DNA of 64,000 nt from Symbiodinium natans (GCA_905221605.1 CAJNDS010002823.1:653001-717000), one strand, 5' to 3'; counted from the first letter of the stretch, positions 1 to 10,109 are shown. Notes: generated by a model from the letters alone, not told the origin. Program-made: numbers and translations.

Positions 1-923
1 GCGTGAAACTGGCCACCGGCATGAGGCGACCCTCGATGGCCAAGAAGCTGTTCATCCCACAAAGTCTGGAGCGCTGCCGCAATCACCTCGTACTCCAAGG
101 AGTTCTTGCTTGTGCTGAGGATGTCACGCTTCTCCTCGGCACTGAGTCCTGCAGCTTGCAACAACCGCCATCCTCGGAGGACACCAAGCAGGAATGAGTC
201 TGCGATACTCAGCTCATCAAGAGGGCCTGGTGCTGCGGCAACCACTTCCTGAGCTTCTGGCTCCACGCTGCGACGACTGGGGGATGACCCAGCCGAGGCC
301 CGAGTGCCAGCATCGGCATTGGCTGGCGTGGCACCGCCATCTGGTCGAGTGGCAGGTCCTTCACCTTCAGGACTACCTTCGCCCACATCTCCTTCTTCAC
401 GACCATGCTCATCAGGCTGCTCGTCATCCTCATACCAGCTGCTCTCATCATACCACCAGCTATCGCGCCTCTCTGCCGGAGGAAGGCCGAAGTCCCGCTG
501 GTCCTGGGCAATGCCGTGCTGCTCCTCGTAAAGTCGGTGGATGGCCTCCACAAACTCCTCATGCACCAAAGTCTCTCTCACCAGGAAGTTGCCTATGCTT
601 TCGCCCGCACTGCGCTTGAAGCTGAAGTACTGCTGACAGATCGCCGCTGCATTCGGAAGTGATTTTCTGACAAGGGGGCTTCTGGCAAGCCGTTGCAGAA
701 AAACGCGGGTCCCGTCCTCCTGGTCAAACATCGTCATCGGCCATGACATTGCCAGGAGTCGAGCGGGGCCGGTGAGCTTCGAGATCAAGGTCGCAGCGAC
801 ATGTCTCCTTTTGTGCGGTGCGGTGCTCTGCACGTACCAGGCAACTTCTCGTGTGTATCTGCGCCAACCACGAGCAGCACCATCCCAAGCTGGAATTGTA
901 GATCTACCGTAATCCTCGGGCAT
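1..923 (-). CDS. Ty1/copia-type retrotransposon Gag, N-terminal part (runs off the left edge)
   Basis: Read on the minus strand from the ATG at 921-923, the frame stays open for 307 codons to the window edge. The start reads MPEDYGRSTIPAWDGAARGW, followed by WRRYTREVAWYV, then LTGPARLLAMSW, SPLVRKSLPNAA, QYFSFKR and IGNFLVRETL. After an acidic Asp/Glu/Gly linker come LRGWRLLQAAGLSAEEKRDI and ALQTLWDEQLLG. I recognise this motif order as the Gag region of the copia-like gag-pol polyproteins abundant in dinoflagellate genomes, where it would form the particle and bind RNA. The zinc knuckle, protease, integrase and reverse transcriptase would lie beyond the edge. The frame upstream of 923 is also open, so the true start could be earlier. 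No stop or frameshift is seen, so this is a partial, possibly intact element. Family assignment is from recall, not a search. Confidence 0.8.
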   Translation of the reverse strand, partial: MPEDYGRSTIPAWDGAARGWRRYTREVAWYVQSTAPHKRRHVAATLISKLTGPARLLAMSWPMTMFDQEDGTRVFLQRLARSPLVRKSLPNAAAICQQYFSFKRSAGESIGNFLVRETLVHEEFVEAIHRLYEEQHGIAQDQRDFGLPPAERRDSWWYDESSWYEDDEQPDEHGREEGDVGEGSPEGEGPATRPDGGATPANADAGTRASAGSSPSRRSVEPEAQEVVAAAPGPLDELSIADSFLLGVLRGWRLLQAAGLSAEEKRDILSTSKNSLEYEVIAAALQTLWDEQLLGHRGSPHAGGQFH

Positions 924-1357
924 GGCCAAATGCCACGCAACGAAAACTGAAGAAATGAAAAAGGAGAAAACCACCAGCGTCCTTGACCTGGTGGGCGGAC
1001 ACGAGCGGGTAGAAGTCGCCGTGGTGAAAGTAGCCCAGTGTCCTGGTAATCGGAGATGTCAAGCAAGAGCAAATGCCCAGGCCAAACAGGCTTTGCCTCA
1101 AGGTCCAGGTCTTCTGCTCCGCTACCAATGCAGCGGAGGCTGCACTGGTGCGCTTGGGCTCGACGGGTTTCAAACCCCTCAAGAGGTTGCTAAGAGCTCC
1201 ACGCTCTGGTTTTCACACGTGCTCCGCGCACGATCCGTGGCTCAGGCTGTTGCCTAAAGGCTTCTGCACGAAACAGGGGCCCCTGCTCGAACCTAGAAGT
1301 TCAGCAGTAACCCCACATGTTCCCATGAGACATCACTGAGAGGCATATCTGTTGCAG
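924..1357. other. 5' flank of the copia-like gag
   Basis: No confident gene. The gag frame stays open for about 40 codons upstream of the chosen ATG, so this may be untranslated leader or an N-terminal extension. At the right end a short plus-strand open stretch ends TTGCAG and meets GTTTAGGG at 1358, the boundary pattern of the exon-like islands farther right. No long terminal repeat was recognised. Confidence 0.35.
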
Positions 1358-1400
1358 GTTTAGGGTTTAGGGTCTAGGGTCTAGGGTTTAGGGTTTAGGG
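1358..1400 (+). repeat. TTTAGGG telomere-like array
   Basis: About six heptamers, with TCTAGGG variants in the middle. The first of many interstitial arrays in the window. Confidence 0.9.
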
Positions 1401-1540
1401 CGCTGCAAGCTGGAGCTGGGATCAGGGCGTTAGGACTATGTAGGGTGGGGGGATGCTGGCACTTACACTCCCCAGGCCCTGAAGCCCGCAAATTGCATCT
1501 ACACTCCCAAACTCTTCTTGAAACCCCCGCAACTGAACCC

Positions 1541-1766
1541 TGAACCCTGAACCCTGAGCCCTAAACCCTAAACCCTAAACCCTAAACCTTAAACCCTAAA
1601 CCCTAAACCCTAAACCCTAAGAGCAGGCCGGAGAAGCGAAGCCTAGGGCCCTGAAACGATAGCCGCCCCACACCCCTCGGCTGTCTGAAAACCTCTCCGA
1701 ATCATGAATCATGAGCCCTAAACCCTAAACCCTAAACCCTAAACCCTAAACCCTAAACCCTAAACC
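1541..1766 (-). repeat. Two CCCTAAA arrays around an 85 bp spacer
   Basis: CCCTGAA/CCCTAAA heptamers fill about 1541-1620 and again 1710-1766. The spacer is GC-rich. The plus strand shows CCCTAAA, opposite to the preceding array. Confidence 0.9.
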
Positions 1767-2277
1767 CCCCAGATACCCCCCCAGATCTTAATCCCTGTTC
1801 CCCTAGGAAGAAAAAAGGATCCTTTTTTGTTCATATATAAGAAAGCCCATAACCCAAAAAAAGTAAATAGGATCCCTAACACTGATCTAGAGATAAGCAT
1901 CCAAGAAGCTAAGCTGGCGCTGCCTCAAGCATGAGGCTGGTTTTTGACTTGAGGTTTCGGCAGAACAGCCAAAGCTGCCAACAGGGTTGGGCTGTGCTCG
2001 TCATCACAAAAGGCGCAAACCCCTGAAGCCCTCAGCACTGCACTTTGGCATCCACACCCTCGAAGCCCCCTGCAATCTGAGCTCCGTCTTTGGGGGAACG
2101 TGAGGCTCGACTTGACCAGGCCCCGAATCAAAAGAACAGTAGTTTTGGAGTCAGTTTTGGAGTTCATTCATGTAGGGAAAGGACTTGCTGAGCTGAGCGC
2201 CTAGGCATAACGAAAGAAAGCGCGAGCGCGAGGAGATGCCGTGGCCAAGCGCGCGAGACGGGGAGGTGGGGGGAAAG

Positions 2278-2309
<32 letters not shown>

Positions 2310-2352
2310 TAGAGCGAGAGAGAGAGAGAGAGGGAGTGTGAGAGAGAGAGGC
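2278..2352. repeat. (GA)n microsatellite
   Basis: A nearly pure GA/AG dinucleotide run with a few interruptions. The LSLSLS-type frames on the minus strand are artefacts of it. Confidence 0.95.
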
Positions 2353-2756
2353 AGACAGAAATGGACGAAAGACCCGTGAACCTCCAAGTAGGCACAACAG
2401 GACGAACGCGGAGGCATAACCTAAGACCATTAACCTGTCAATAATTTGGGATAAACAACCTATAAGGCTCCAGGGGGTCGCGCCTGCCACGTTGGCGGTG
2501 GCCTTCACGCGGCAGAGGGTTTAGAGCTTTCGCGTTTAGTGCACGGGGCTTGGCAGCGTAGAGACTTAAACTTCGCGCCTAAGGGAAGCTCTTTGGGAAG
2601 TCATTGCTTGGGGGTACAAACCCAGCAAGCCCGAAACCCTAAACCCTGAACCCTTCGCGGCCTTTATGGTCATTTAAAGATATGGCACGAAGGCCTTCAA
2701 CGACCAGGCTGTGCTGGAGTTTGTGAGGATGTTGGGTCCAGGCCTTCTGTATCACC

Positions 2757-2885
2757 GAAGGTCCCATGCACCCATGCACTATATACTTGGGCCAGTTACT
2801 TGGGCCTTGAAGGGGTTCCCATATCGTAGCTTTAAGGCCCAAATATCTGCCAAAAAAAGGTGCATGGACTCTAAAGGAAGGGTAT
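2757..2885. mobile_element. Foldback element, family D
   Basis: The left arm GGTCCCATGCACCCATGCA is matched by GGTGCATGGACTC on the right, with GGGCC(C/T)AAGT-type inner repeats. It resembles the copies at 14392-14504 and 20780-20890. No coding capacity. Confidence 0.5.
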
Positions 2886-3872
2886 GGGACGGTGTGAGCA
2901 AGAGCAAGTTTACGGGCAGATTCAGCTCAGTAATGTCGGTTGCGAGAGGTTTGTGGGTAGTTCCCTAAACTTGGGTCACTTTTGGGGATCCTTGTTAATA
3001 AGGTGCCGTGCAATATAGGCGACCCAAAACAAGAACCTAACTTAGAGAACTACTCTTATCTGAGCTGGAGGTCCGAGATTTGGCTTTCATAATAAAACAA
3101 TTTGAAGCTTGTTGGCGCGTGGTCCACAGTGTTCCTTTTCCGACAGAAAGGTGCATACCGGATCACAGCGACGAAGACTTGTCCAGCCAAGAACGCACTG
3201 CAGATCCCTAACATGAATTCTTTGCGTGTATTTACCAGAGAAAATACACTAACGTCCTCAGGATTCAGGGATTACGGGTTGTAGTCTTCTCCTTATTATG
3301 ACCTTTTGTTGGGAGGAGGCGGCAGGCTAAACTTGCGGTCCCCTCCCAGATGCCTCACGACGCAGAGATGTAGCAGCGCGGTGCATCTGCACCGACTCCT
3401 CGCGTGGCTGGACATCGCATCCCAGCACCAAATACCTGAACCCTGAAAAAAATGATTTGGGCTTAACATTTTACGACAAGGATCTATAAGGGTTTACTTT
3501 GGTTTAATTTCGGGATAACTTCGGGCCAAGATCAAAGACCTACATTGCTTGACGTGCGCCTGAGTGTCTCAAGGGCTGCTCGGCGCTGAAAACTTGCACT
3601 CGTGCATATGACGTCACAACTATCGAGGTCCCGGAGCCTTCAAAAACCCCTAAGCCCAATTCCTCCTTAGAACAAAGATAGCTGCATACCTGGACCCAGG
3701 AGTAACCTGGGAAAAAAAAGGGTGCTCTTTTCGGTTTGAAAGGGGCTCATAAGGGAACACAACCCTAAAACAAGGGAATGAGGGCCTTCTCTGGGCCTAT
3801 AGACCCTGATTAAACCAGATACCTTCGGAGGGGCTCTGGCTTAGGGATTCGCACTCCAGAGCATGGCTTAAG

Positions 3873-3933
3873 AACGTGGACTTTGCCATAAAGGGTTTAC
3901 GTTGCACAGGGAGCTTGAGCTACATGCCGGTGG
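3873..3933 (+). CDS. Candidate small exon before a telomere-like array
   Basis: Open plus-strand island (NVDFAIKGLRCTGSLSYMPV) following GGCTTAAG and ending exactly at G|GTTTAGG. A second frame (RGLCHKGFTLHRELELHAG) is also open, so the frame is unsettled. No function recognised. Confidence 0.25.
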
Positions 3934-4018
3934 GTTTAGGTTTAGGGTTTAGGGTTCAGGGTTCAGGGTTTAGGGTTTAGGGTTTAGGGTTTAGGGTTTA
4001 GGGTTTAGGGTTTAGGGG
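3934..4018 (+). repeat. TTTAGGG array with TTCAGGG variants
   Basis: About twelve heptamers on the plus strand, ending just before the pyrimidine-rich acceptor-like stretch CCTGTCCTCTTTCAG. Confidence 0.95.
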
Positions 4019-4036
4019 TTCCCTGTCCTCTTTCAG

Positions 4037-4103
4037 CTTGACAAGATGCGCCTGCCCACGGGACAAACAAGGCGGTTCAGACAAGATCTGCAAAAACAAT
4101 TGG
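4037..4103 (+). CDS. Candidate exon between two TTTAGGG arrays
   Basis: A good acceptor (CCTGTCCTCTTTCAG) precedes 67 open bases, and the right border is TTGG|GTTCAGGGTTTAGGG. One frame gives a Cys-rich TRCACPRDKQGGSDKICKNN, another LDKMRLPTGQTRRFRQDLQK. The minus strand is also open after TTGTTTTTGCAG, so strand is not certain. Function unknown. Confidence 0.35.
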
Positions 4104-4143
4104 GTTCAGGGTTTAGGGTTCAGGGTTTAGGGTTTAGGGTTTA
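4104..4143 (+). repeat. TTCAGGG/TTTAGGG array
   Basis: Five to six heptamers. The first G of GTTCAGGG would serve as a GT splice donor for the island to its left. Confidence 0.9.
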
Positions 4144-4505
4144 GCTAGCATTGACTTACCTTTTGGGGGGTTTACGAAAATAGGGTACCCGAATTTCGGA
4201 AACCATCATGTTATAGGTCTCGTGCGGCTTGCTGCGTAGCACCGGGCCGGGGGAGGGGGGGACCATTGCACATGAAGGTCCCTTGTAAGGGTCTCGAAAT
4301 CTTGTTAAACTTGCTTCTCCAATAACCCAGGGAAGAAAGGTTAAACTTTGTTATTCATAGTGACTAGTAAGGAAACCCAAAAAAGTTTACAGTTCAAGTA
4401 TTGGCTAAGTAGGAACAGAGGCTTCGATTCTGTAAACGGTCTTTCCAACAACGCCCCATATGCTCGGCTTTGTATGGCAGGCGGCAACCCTAAACCGCAA
4501 GAACC

Positions 4506-4613
4506 CTACTTGGAGGTGCATGGGTAGTTACAAGTGGGGGTTATAAGTAGGGTAGCTACAGTGTTAACTGGCCATACCCTTATTTACGGCCTAACTACTC
4601 ATGAGCCTTCCAA
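4506..4613. mobile_element. Foldback element, family A
   Basis: Left end CTACTTGGAGGTGCATGGG, with an inverted counterpart AACTACTCATGAGCCTTCC on the right. TTATAAGTAGGG lies inside the left arm. About 108 bp and non-coding. Same family as 5647-5761, 8486-8620, 29758-29885 and 62463-62618. Confidence 0.7.
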
Positions 4614-5208
4614 TAATCCCCAAACCCTAAACCCCGAAAGCCTAAACGCCAAGCCCTAAAACCAACACCCTTAGCCGAGCGAGGATTGGCATCTGAACTT
4701 TCAACCTGAGCCTTATAGGGCCCAAAGCCTGCAAACCCTGAATTTTGAGCCCTAAACCCCAAAATGAAACTCAACCCCACAGAACCAACCCTACACCCTA
4801 AACACACCCGGTATCTGAGTGTGGGCCTGTGCCTGCATTAGTTTTGCCTCGCAACACAGCTACAGCACTTATGGCCCTACTTCAAAGTACTCATTCGACC
4901 TGAAGCAGGGTTTTTGTCGAGTTTTTTGAACTGGGCTTCTTCGGCGTTGGCTCTACTGAAGACCCGAAACCCCAAATTTATACCCCAAATCCGAAACCCT
5001 AAACCCCAAACCCTAAACCCTAAGCCCTAAACCCAAATCCTAAACCCCAACTTCTAACGCGCCCTGTGAGGTGAGGAAGCCAGATACTTGGGCTCCGAGA
5101 TGGGCAAGTCGCATTCAAAAAAGCCCCAAGTCGCAAAACCCTGCGCCTTCCCTAAGGATCAGCCCCAAAGAAGACGGACCTTCAGCCCCGATATGGGCAG
5201 AACCCTAA
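4614..5208. other. Non-genic stretch with degenerate CCCTAAA
   Basis: Scattered CCCTAAA/CCCCAAA heptamers near 4621-4640 and 4965-5050, with unique sequence between. No gene seen. Confidence 0.6.
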
Positions 5209-5272
5209 ACGCTAAGCCCTAAACCCTAAACCCTAAACCCTAAACCCTAAACCCTAAATCCTAAACCAAACC
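5209..5272 (-). repeat. CCCTAAA array
   Basis: About nine heptamers. It faces the TTTAGGG array at 5401, 128 bp away, with an exon-like island between. Confidence 0.95.
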
Positions 5273-5314
5273 CTAAATTAAATTGGCTCCCCTTTCGGGT
5301 CCCTAAGCCCACAG

Positions 5315-5386
5315 GGGCCTCCAGTCTCTGAAGCGAGTCCACGGCGGAGTTGGTTTCGCCTATCGCCTGGCCACCAACACTTGCAG
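5315..5386 (+). CDS. Candidate exon between convergent telomere-like arrays
   Basis: The acceptor-like GCCCACAG is followed by 72 open bases and AG|GCAAGT, a good GC-type donor of the kind dinoflagellates use. One frame reads LQSLKRVHGGVGFAYRLATN. Length is a multiple of three. The same phase works for the next island at 6438-6500. Function unknown; an alternative minus-strand reading exists. Confidence 0.4.
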
Positions 5387-5400
5387 GCAAGTTGGGGCGG

Positions 5401-5421
5401 TTTAGGGTTTAGGGTTTAGGG
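5401..5421 (+). repeat. TTTAGGG x3
   Basis: Three heptamers directly abutting GGTTCATGGGTAGT, a left-arm fragment of foldback family A. Confidence 0.9.
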
Positions 5422-5646
5422 TGGTTCATGGGTAGTCATAAGTAGGGCTTGTAGTTAAAAGCAGGGATACAAGTTCCAAGTGCCCGAAGTAAGGTTAGAC
5501 ATAGGTAGAGTTACCCCACTTATAAACCCCAGGCTTTGGAGGTTTAAGGGTGTAGAGGGCTTAGGATTGGGGACTTTTTAGGGTTGGGGTAGCACTTGGC
5601 GAAGCAAGGGAGCCCAGCACCCCTTGATCTTGTCCCGTCATCCGCA

Positions 5647-5761
5647 TACTTGGAGGTTCATGGGTAGTTGTAAGTAGGGTTATAAGTAGGCTAACTATAC
5701 TTATAACCTTACTTAGGGTACTTATAACCCTACTTATAACTGCCCATGAACCTTCAAGTAG
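5647..5761. mobile_element. Foldback element, family A (well preserved)
   Basis: TACTTGGAGGTTCATGGGTA at the left is the inverted match of the right end CCCATGAACCTTCAAGTA. Inner arms repeat TTATAAGTAGG/CCTACTTATAA. The near-perfect palindrome would fold along almost its whole length. No ORF; a non-autonomous element is inferred. Confidence 0.75.
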
Positions 5762-5945
5762 AACAATCCAGGAGAGAACTTGTAGGAGTATTCCCTAACA
5801 AAAGGATGATGGGCTGATGATGGGGTCTCTTGACGGCCGCAATCCGATCTCTTGACGGCCACGCCTCATATCCAGCAGCCTCATGTGGCAAGAGCAAGGC
5901 CACGAACGCCACGTAAAAGTACCTGCAGGAGAGGTACACAAGTCT

Positions 5946-6060
5946 AACATCTTGGGAGGTTCCCCACTATACAAACAGCTCCCTACTAATTAGGAATTAT
6001 CATAAGGGGTACTATAATCCCGATTAGGGAGCTGTTAGGATAAGGGGAAACATCCCAACT
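5946..6060. mobile_element. Foldback element, family G
   Basis: GGGAGGTTCCCC and ACAGCTCCCTACTAATTAG on the left mirror ATTAGGGAGCTGT and GGGGAAACATCCC on the right. Related to 29010-29095. Non-coding. Confidence 0.6.
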
Positions 6061-6272
6061 AACAACTTTGAAGCATAGCATCATGAGCTCCAGAAACAGC
6101 GTGTATCTCCGGAAATGTGTACAAACGGGGATATTTTCTTATTTCAACAAACAGACAAAACACGGACTCTCTTCCAAGTGATTTCGCCAGTGGCATTCTC
6201 AACCGATACAACCGCTCGATCAAGATGCAGTTCCCTACAGGAACGGACACTGAACCCATGTTTCCTTTAGAG

Positions 6273-6370
6273 CCCTAAACCCTAAACCCTAAACCCTAAA
6301 CCCTAAACCCTAAACCCTAAACCCTAAACCCTAAACCCTAAACCCTAAACCCTAAACCCTAAACCCTAAA
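6273..6370 (-). repeat. CCCTAAA array, 14 perfect units
   Basis: 98 bp of uninterrupted heptamers; one of the two cleanest arrays. Confidence 0.98.
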
Positions 6371-6437
6371 CAAGCTACTTCTTGTTTCTCAAAACTGCTG
6401 CCCGACACCTGCCTGGTACGATCCCGGAAGGCCCCAG

Positions 6438-6500
6438 GGGGCATGTGACGCGGGGAGGGTGTGCACGCCATCTTCGAGCCGCTTGGCCAAGAGAGTTGGG
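6438..6500 (+). CDS. Candidate exon between convergent telomere-like arrays
   Basis: AAGGCCCCAG precedes 63 open bases that end exactly at TTGGG|GTTTAGGG, where a ten-unit array begins. Frames read GHVTRGGCARHLRAAWPREL or GACDAGRVCTPSSSRLAKRV. The minus strand is open too. Position and borders are the evidence, not homology. Confidence 0.35.
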
Positions 6501-6501
6501 G

Positions 6502-6571
6502 TTTAGGGTTTAGGGTTTAGGGTTTAGGGTTTAGGGTTTAGGGTTTAGGGTTTAGGGTTTAGGGTTTAGGG
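6502..6571 (+). repeat. TTTAGGG array, 10 perfect units
   Basis: 70 bp of uninterrupted heptamers, inverted relative to 6273-6370 and separated from it by 131 bp. The pair could form a telomeric stem. Confidence 0.98.
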
Positions 6572-7691
6572 ACAGTCGAAAAACAACCCTGAGGCAGGAA
6601 TGGGATTTAGGGGTTTTGGGCTCGTGGCTTTGGTGTCTGTCCCTCAGTTCAAGGAACAAACCATAGGTGTGAGCCGCTTGGCCAGAGATCCCAGAATCGA
6701 ATAACATGTATAAATACACATGAATAAATACATGAAGGAATAACATGAAATAATACCTCAATATGAAAACAACTCAATAATCTGATTCTTTATATGTCTA
6801 TATCGATGTGTGTGTGCGCGTTGGTTTGTTTGGTTGCTTGTCCGTTTGTGTGTGTGGCTTTGGGATTTGAGGGGGGGGGACAATATCAGGCTTTCCTTTC
6901 TTTCAGGACGTAAAAGTGTGTACGACGTGTGTGCCCTCGGATCTGTCAAGAGAGTCTGCAGAAAGGTAAGTGATCAACCCCCCAAAAGGTTTCATCAAGG
7001 TTTCCCCTACTGGGCCCTACTGTTCAACAGTTTTCAACCTAAGCCCTGAATACACTTGGCCGTCGTTCCGATCCCCACCTTTCACTGTTACTTGGAGGGG
7101 GGACAGTTTTCAACCTGCTATGCACAAGTCGGATACCGTTGTTCCATCTTCATGGCATCCCGCCGATTAGATCACCTTGCCACATTGCTATTTGTGAGCC
7201 CGGAAAGCCGACTGATGGACCCGTTAGGCGTTCGCCTGGCACACAATGCAGGATTGGCATTGCAGTACCCGGGGGCGAAATTGCAGTATGCAGTAGATGT
7301 CGCATTGGTACTTCATCTGTCGGAGAGGTGAGTATGAGAGTTATACGAGACGAGCCCCCCTTCAGATAAAAGCTTACATAGGGGGTGATTTCTTAGGGTG
7401 CAACAAACTCGCGCCCATCTTTCTCTGAAAGCGGTCGGGGCAGTTGCCACTTTGTCGGCTACAGGCCTCAGCGCTCGGACTCTCGAGGGTTCAGCAGGGA
7501 ATACAGGGGCCGTATGAATTAGAATAGGGCTTTGGGGGGGATCATCATAGTATAACCTTCTTGGGACCAGGACCATAAGAGAAGGCGATATGTAAAGTAT
7601 TCCGACCCTACATTCAGCATGATTCTGGCTAAGTAGACCATGCAGCTATGCGGCTGACAAGCTTGAGGGAATACTGCCGGATGCTTGTAGG
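6572..7691. other. Non-genic region
   Basis: Contains GTGTGTG-type simple sequence near 6805-6865. A family-E fragment (GAATTAGAATAGGGCTTTGGG and its inverse) spans about 7505-7622. Short open frames at 7056-7370 show no recognisable product. Confidence 0.5.
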
Positions 7692-7805
7692 TCTTGGTAG
7701 ACCAGTAACCATATTATGATAAGGGCACCCTTTTTTGGGTTGGATTTTTTGTAAGGGAACCCAGGACCCCAAAAAAATGGTACAGGGTACCACTAGGCTA
7801 CCAAG
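7692..7805. mobile_element. Foldback element, family C
   Basis: CTTGGTAGACCAGTAACC at the left pairs with GGTACCACTAGGCTACCAAG at the right. AAGGGCACCCTTTTTT and CCAAAAAAATGGTAC lie inside. Matches 10718-10830 and 17589-17706. Confidence 0.75.
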
Positions 7806-7910
7806 CAGGGAATGCTGCCGGATGCCTGTAGGCAGGGTTTGGGTGTAAATAGTAGGGCGCCAAGAGTCGACAGGGCTGGGTTGGTTCGCGTGGGAAAGGT
7901 CCCTCAACCT

Positions 7911-7938
7911 GAAACCTAAACCCTAAACCCTAAACCCC
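7911..7938 (-). repeat. CCCTAAA array (short)
   Basis: Three heptamers about 30 bp upstream of the exon-like island at 7969. Confidence 0.85.
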
Positions 7939-7968
7939 AAGTCCTCGAATCCGAGGCTCACCCTGCAG

Positions 7969-8124
7969 ACAAACCTCTTGAAAACACAAAGACATCTATT
8001 CTACTGCGTGATGCTCAAGCACTGAGCATTCATGCTCTGTGTGGTGAGGATGCTGAGTTCCATACTTGCTCTTCCTGCATAGACGACCGTCCGCGAATTC
8101 GACTTTTTGGATTGTCCTGGCCAG
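7969..8124 (+). CDS. Candidate exon, 51 codons
   Basis: CTCACCCTGCAG precedes a long open stretch to CCAG|GCATAG (GC donor). It contains NTKTSILLRDAQALSIHALC and, directly after, GEDAEFHTCSSCIDDRPRIR. It is longer than most islands. An internal TGT|GTGAGG could be an alternative donor. CTC-/AAG-/TGC-rich codons fit a dinoflagellate exon. No family recognised. Confidence 0.4.
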
Positions 8125-8485
8125 GCATAGTCCTGAACCCTAACCTGAAACCTAAAATACTCTATTTTTGTCAAAAGACCGCCCGCGCAAAAACCCTGTA
8201 CAACCTAACCCCCAAGCGTCTGCTGCTGTCCGAGTCGTTTAGGGGCAGTTGGTCACTTGAGCAGACTCTTCGCCCCGTCCAAACCCCAAACCCCGCACCC
8301 GAAACCCTAAACCCTAAACCCTAATCCCGAGCCCTTGCTGTGGCGTGGACTCTAAGCCCTGAGCACCGCGTGCCTCCTAGCCCCTTGAAAGACAGACACC
8401 CTGCATACCCTCCAAACTGGAACCATGAACAAAGTGGGCATTTCCCAACACATGCTTACCCTGCACCTTGCAGCTGGGTTACGGT
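8125..8485. other. Spacer with a short CCCTAAA array and an open plus-strand stretch
   Basis: CCCTAAA x3 near 8303-8325. The stretch after CCCTGAG at about 8360 (HRVPPSPLKDRHPAYPP...) is open to near 8472 and ends CTTGCAG. It could be another exon, but the right border is poor. Confidence 0.3.
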
Positions 8486-8620
8486 CCTACTTGGAGGTTC
8501 ATGTTACTTATTAACCAATTGTAACTGCACTTACAACCCACTTATAAGCCCCTTAAGTGCCCTGATATGGTTATAAGTACAGTTATAATTGGCTAATAAG
8601 TACCAGGAACCTCCGAGTAA
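8486..8620. mobile_element. Foldback element, family A
   Basis: CCTACTTGGAGGTTCATG at the left against GGAACCTCCGAGTAA at the right. The interior has alternating TTATAAG/CTTATAA blocks. Confidence 0.65.
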
Positions 8621-8787
8621 GCCCTAAAACCTTCCCGGATCGTGCCTTGATCCACATGCTGGGCCATCTGCCAGGGGATTCGCGAATTGAGACTCTGTTT
8701 TTTTGTTGGTATGCATGTTCAACATGTAACTATTATTCGCTTCGCAACACGATTATTGCAATCCTTGTTATCGTATGCATTATTGAT

Positions 8788-8835
8788 ATTTTTTTTTTTG
8801 GGGGGGGGGGGGGGGGGGTGGGGGGGTGGTGGGGT
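8788..8835. repeat. T10-G run (homopolymers)
   Basis: About ten T followed by about 20 G, then GGGGGGTGG. Capable of forming a G-quadruplex; assembly length may be unreliable. Confidence 0.9.
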
Positions 8836-9561
8836 TGAGAAGGCTAGGATGCTTTGAGGCATGTGGCGTTCGGCTTTGGGGGTTTTGGGAGCTTAAGGGC
8901 CTGGGAGCGCCCCGAACCCTTTCGGGCTCATTCCCGCTTATGGTATCAGGGCCCAAGTGTGCTCTTTTTTGAGGCTTTGGGGGTTGAGGGATCATAGGTT
9001 TTCGGCTTTAGGGGTTCGAGGATTTGAGGGTGGAGGGCGCTTCTTTCCTTAGTCGCTTTGAACCTTCTGCAACCCTAAACCCTAAACCCTAAATTTGCGG
9101 TTGGAAGGGGCTTCCAGAGGTTAGGGTCATTGATGGCGTGTGGTGGCTGGCTGGAGTTTGGGGTGAGGTCCTCACCGCCTTTATAAACTCGAAGTATACA
9201 AAGCACCGAAACATACTCTCTCTCTCTCTCTCCCTTTGTCTGTCATCCTCTTTGATATGTCCTCCGGGTGCATTTTGGCTTTCTTCCCGTTGTTACGGCT
9301 TGCACGCGCACACAGAGACAGACACACACAGAGACACGGAGACACAGAGAAAAGACACGAAGACAACCCACACACTCCCTGCAAACGAATTCCCTCACCA
9401 CAAGACCTCCTCTCAAGACTCCAAGCGGCCCGGCCCTAAGCCCAAACCCCGACCCCTCAAAGGGTGCCAAGAACCCCTCAACTGTCAACTTTAAAACATA
9501 CAGTAGCCCCTGAAACCCTAAAAAACCCAAAAACCCAAAACCTTTGGACCCTGAGCCCAAT

Positions 9562-9602
9562 AAAACCCTAAACCCTAAACCCTAAACCCTAAACCCTAAA
9601 TA
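9562..9602 (-). repeat. CCCTAAA array
   Basis: Five to six heptamers. An open GC-rich stretch (APPPAAGSWAHTDADDSPGL) follows at about 9656-9720 and could be an exon, with an uncertain right border. Confidence 0.9.
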
Positions 9603-9729
9603 CCTAAACCCTGAAACCTTTGCACCCCAAGCCCGAGCCCCTTTTTGGCCCCTGAGGGCGCCTCCGCCAGCTGCGGGCAGTTGGGCTCACACGGATGCTG
9701 ATGATAGCCCTGGCCTCAGATTTCCAACC

Positions 9730-10050
9730 GTCACACATATATTCATATATGTATACATACATGTTTATACATGTATATATATATACACACACACATATAT
9801 AGTCATGTATCATACAGGTGTATGTACAGACATGTTTATACATGCATAAAGAGATATATATATATATATATATACATACATATGTACATATACAAACAAG
9901 TTTACACGCACGTACATATACATGTGTGCAAGTCAAACGTGATGTGCGTGTGTGCGTACGCGCGCGCGCGCGCGTGCGTGCGTGCGTGCGTGCGTGCGTG
10001 GGTGGGTGGGTGGGCGGGTGGGTGGGTGGGTGTGTGTGTGTGTGTGTGGG
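9730..10050. repeat. Compound microsatellite: TA/CATA, CG, CGTG, GGGTG, TG
   Basis: (TA)n and ACATACATAT blocks to about 9955 are followed by CGCGCGCG, (CGTG)n, (GGTG)n and (TG)n. The His-Thr and Tyr-Ile repeat frames here are artefacts of it. Confidence 0.95.
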
Positions 10051-10109
10051 GTCGGGGCAAGCTAGCACGGCTAGCGCATTTTACATATGTTACACCTGCA
10101 TGGTAATGC

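Larger units (their letters stand above)
1767..3872. other. Non-genic mosaic region
   Basis: No convincing long ORF. It holds a (GA)n microsatellite, a foldback element near 2757-2885 and a GGATCC-bordered palindromic stretch near 1810-1885. A GC-rich open stretch near 3351-3440 follows a CCCTCCCAG acceptor-like site and could be an exon. Confidence 0.5.

Noticed and set aside
209-562. Minus-strand 117-codon frame with ATG
   Set aside because: Wrong phase inside the copia Gag; the open Gag frame covers and explains it.
1160-1185. GGGTTTCAAACCCC as a tRNA T arm
   Set aside because: Resembles box B but there is no matching acceptor, D or anticodon arm around it.
2151-2508. Leu-Ser repeat frames
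   Set aside because: (GA)n microsatellite artefact.
6273-6571. A true chromosome end or fused telomeres
   Set aside because: Arrays are short, inward-facing, and repeated dozens of times with unique sequence between them. A head-to-head fusion would also join TTTAGGG directly to CCCTAAA.
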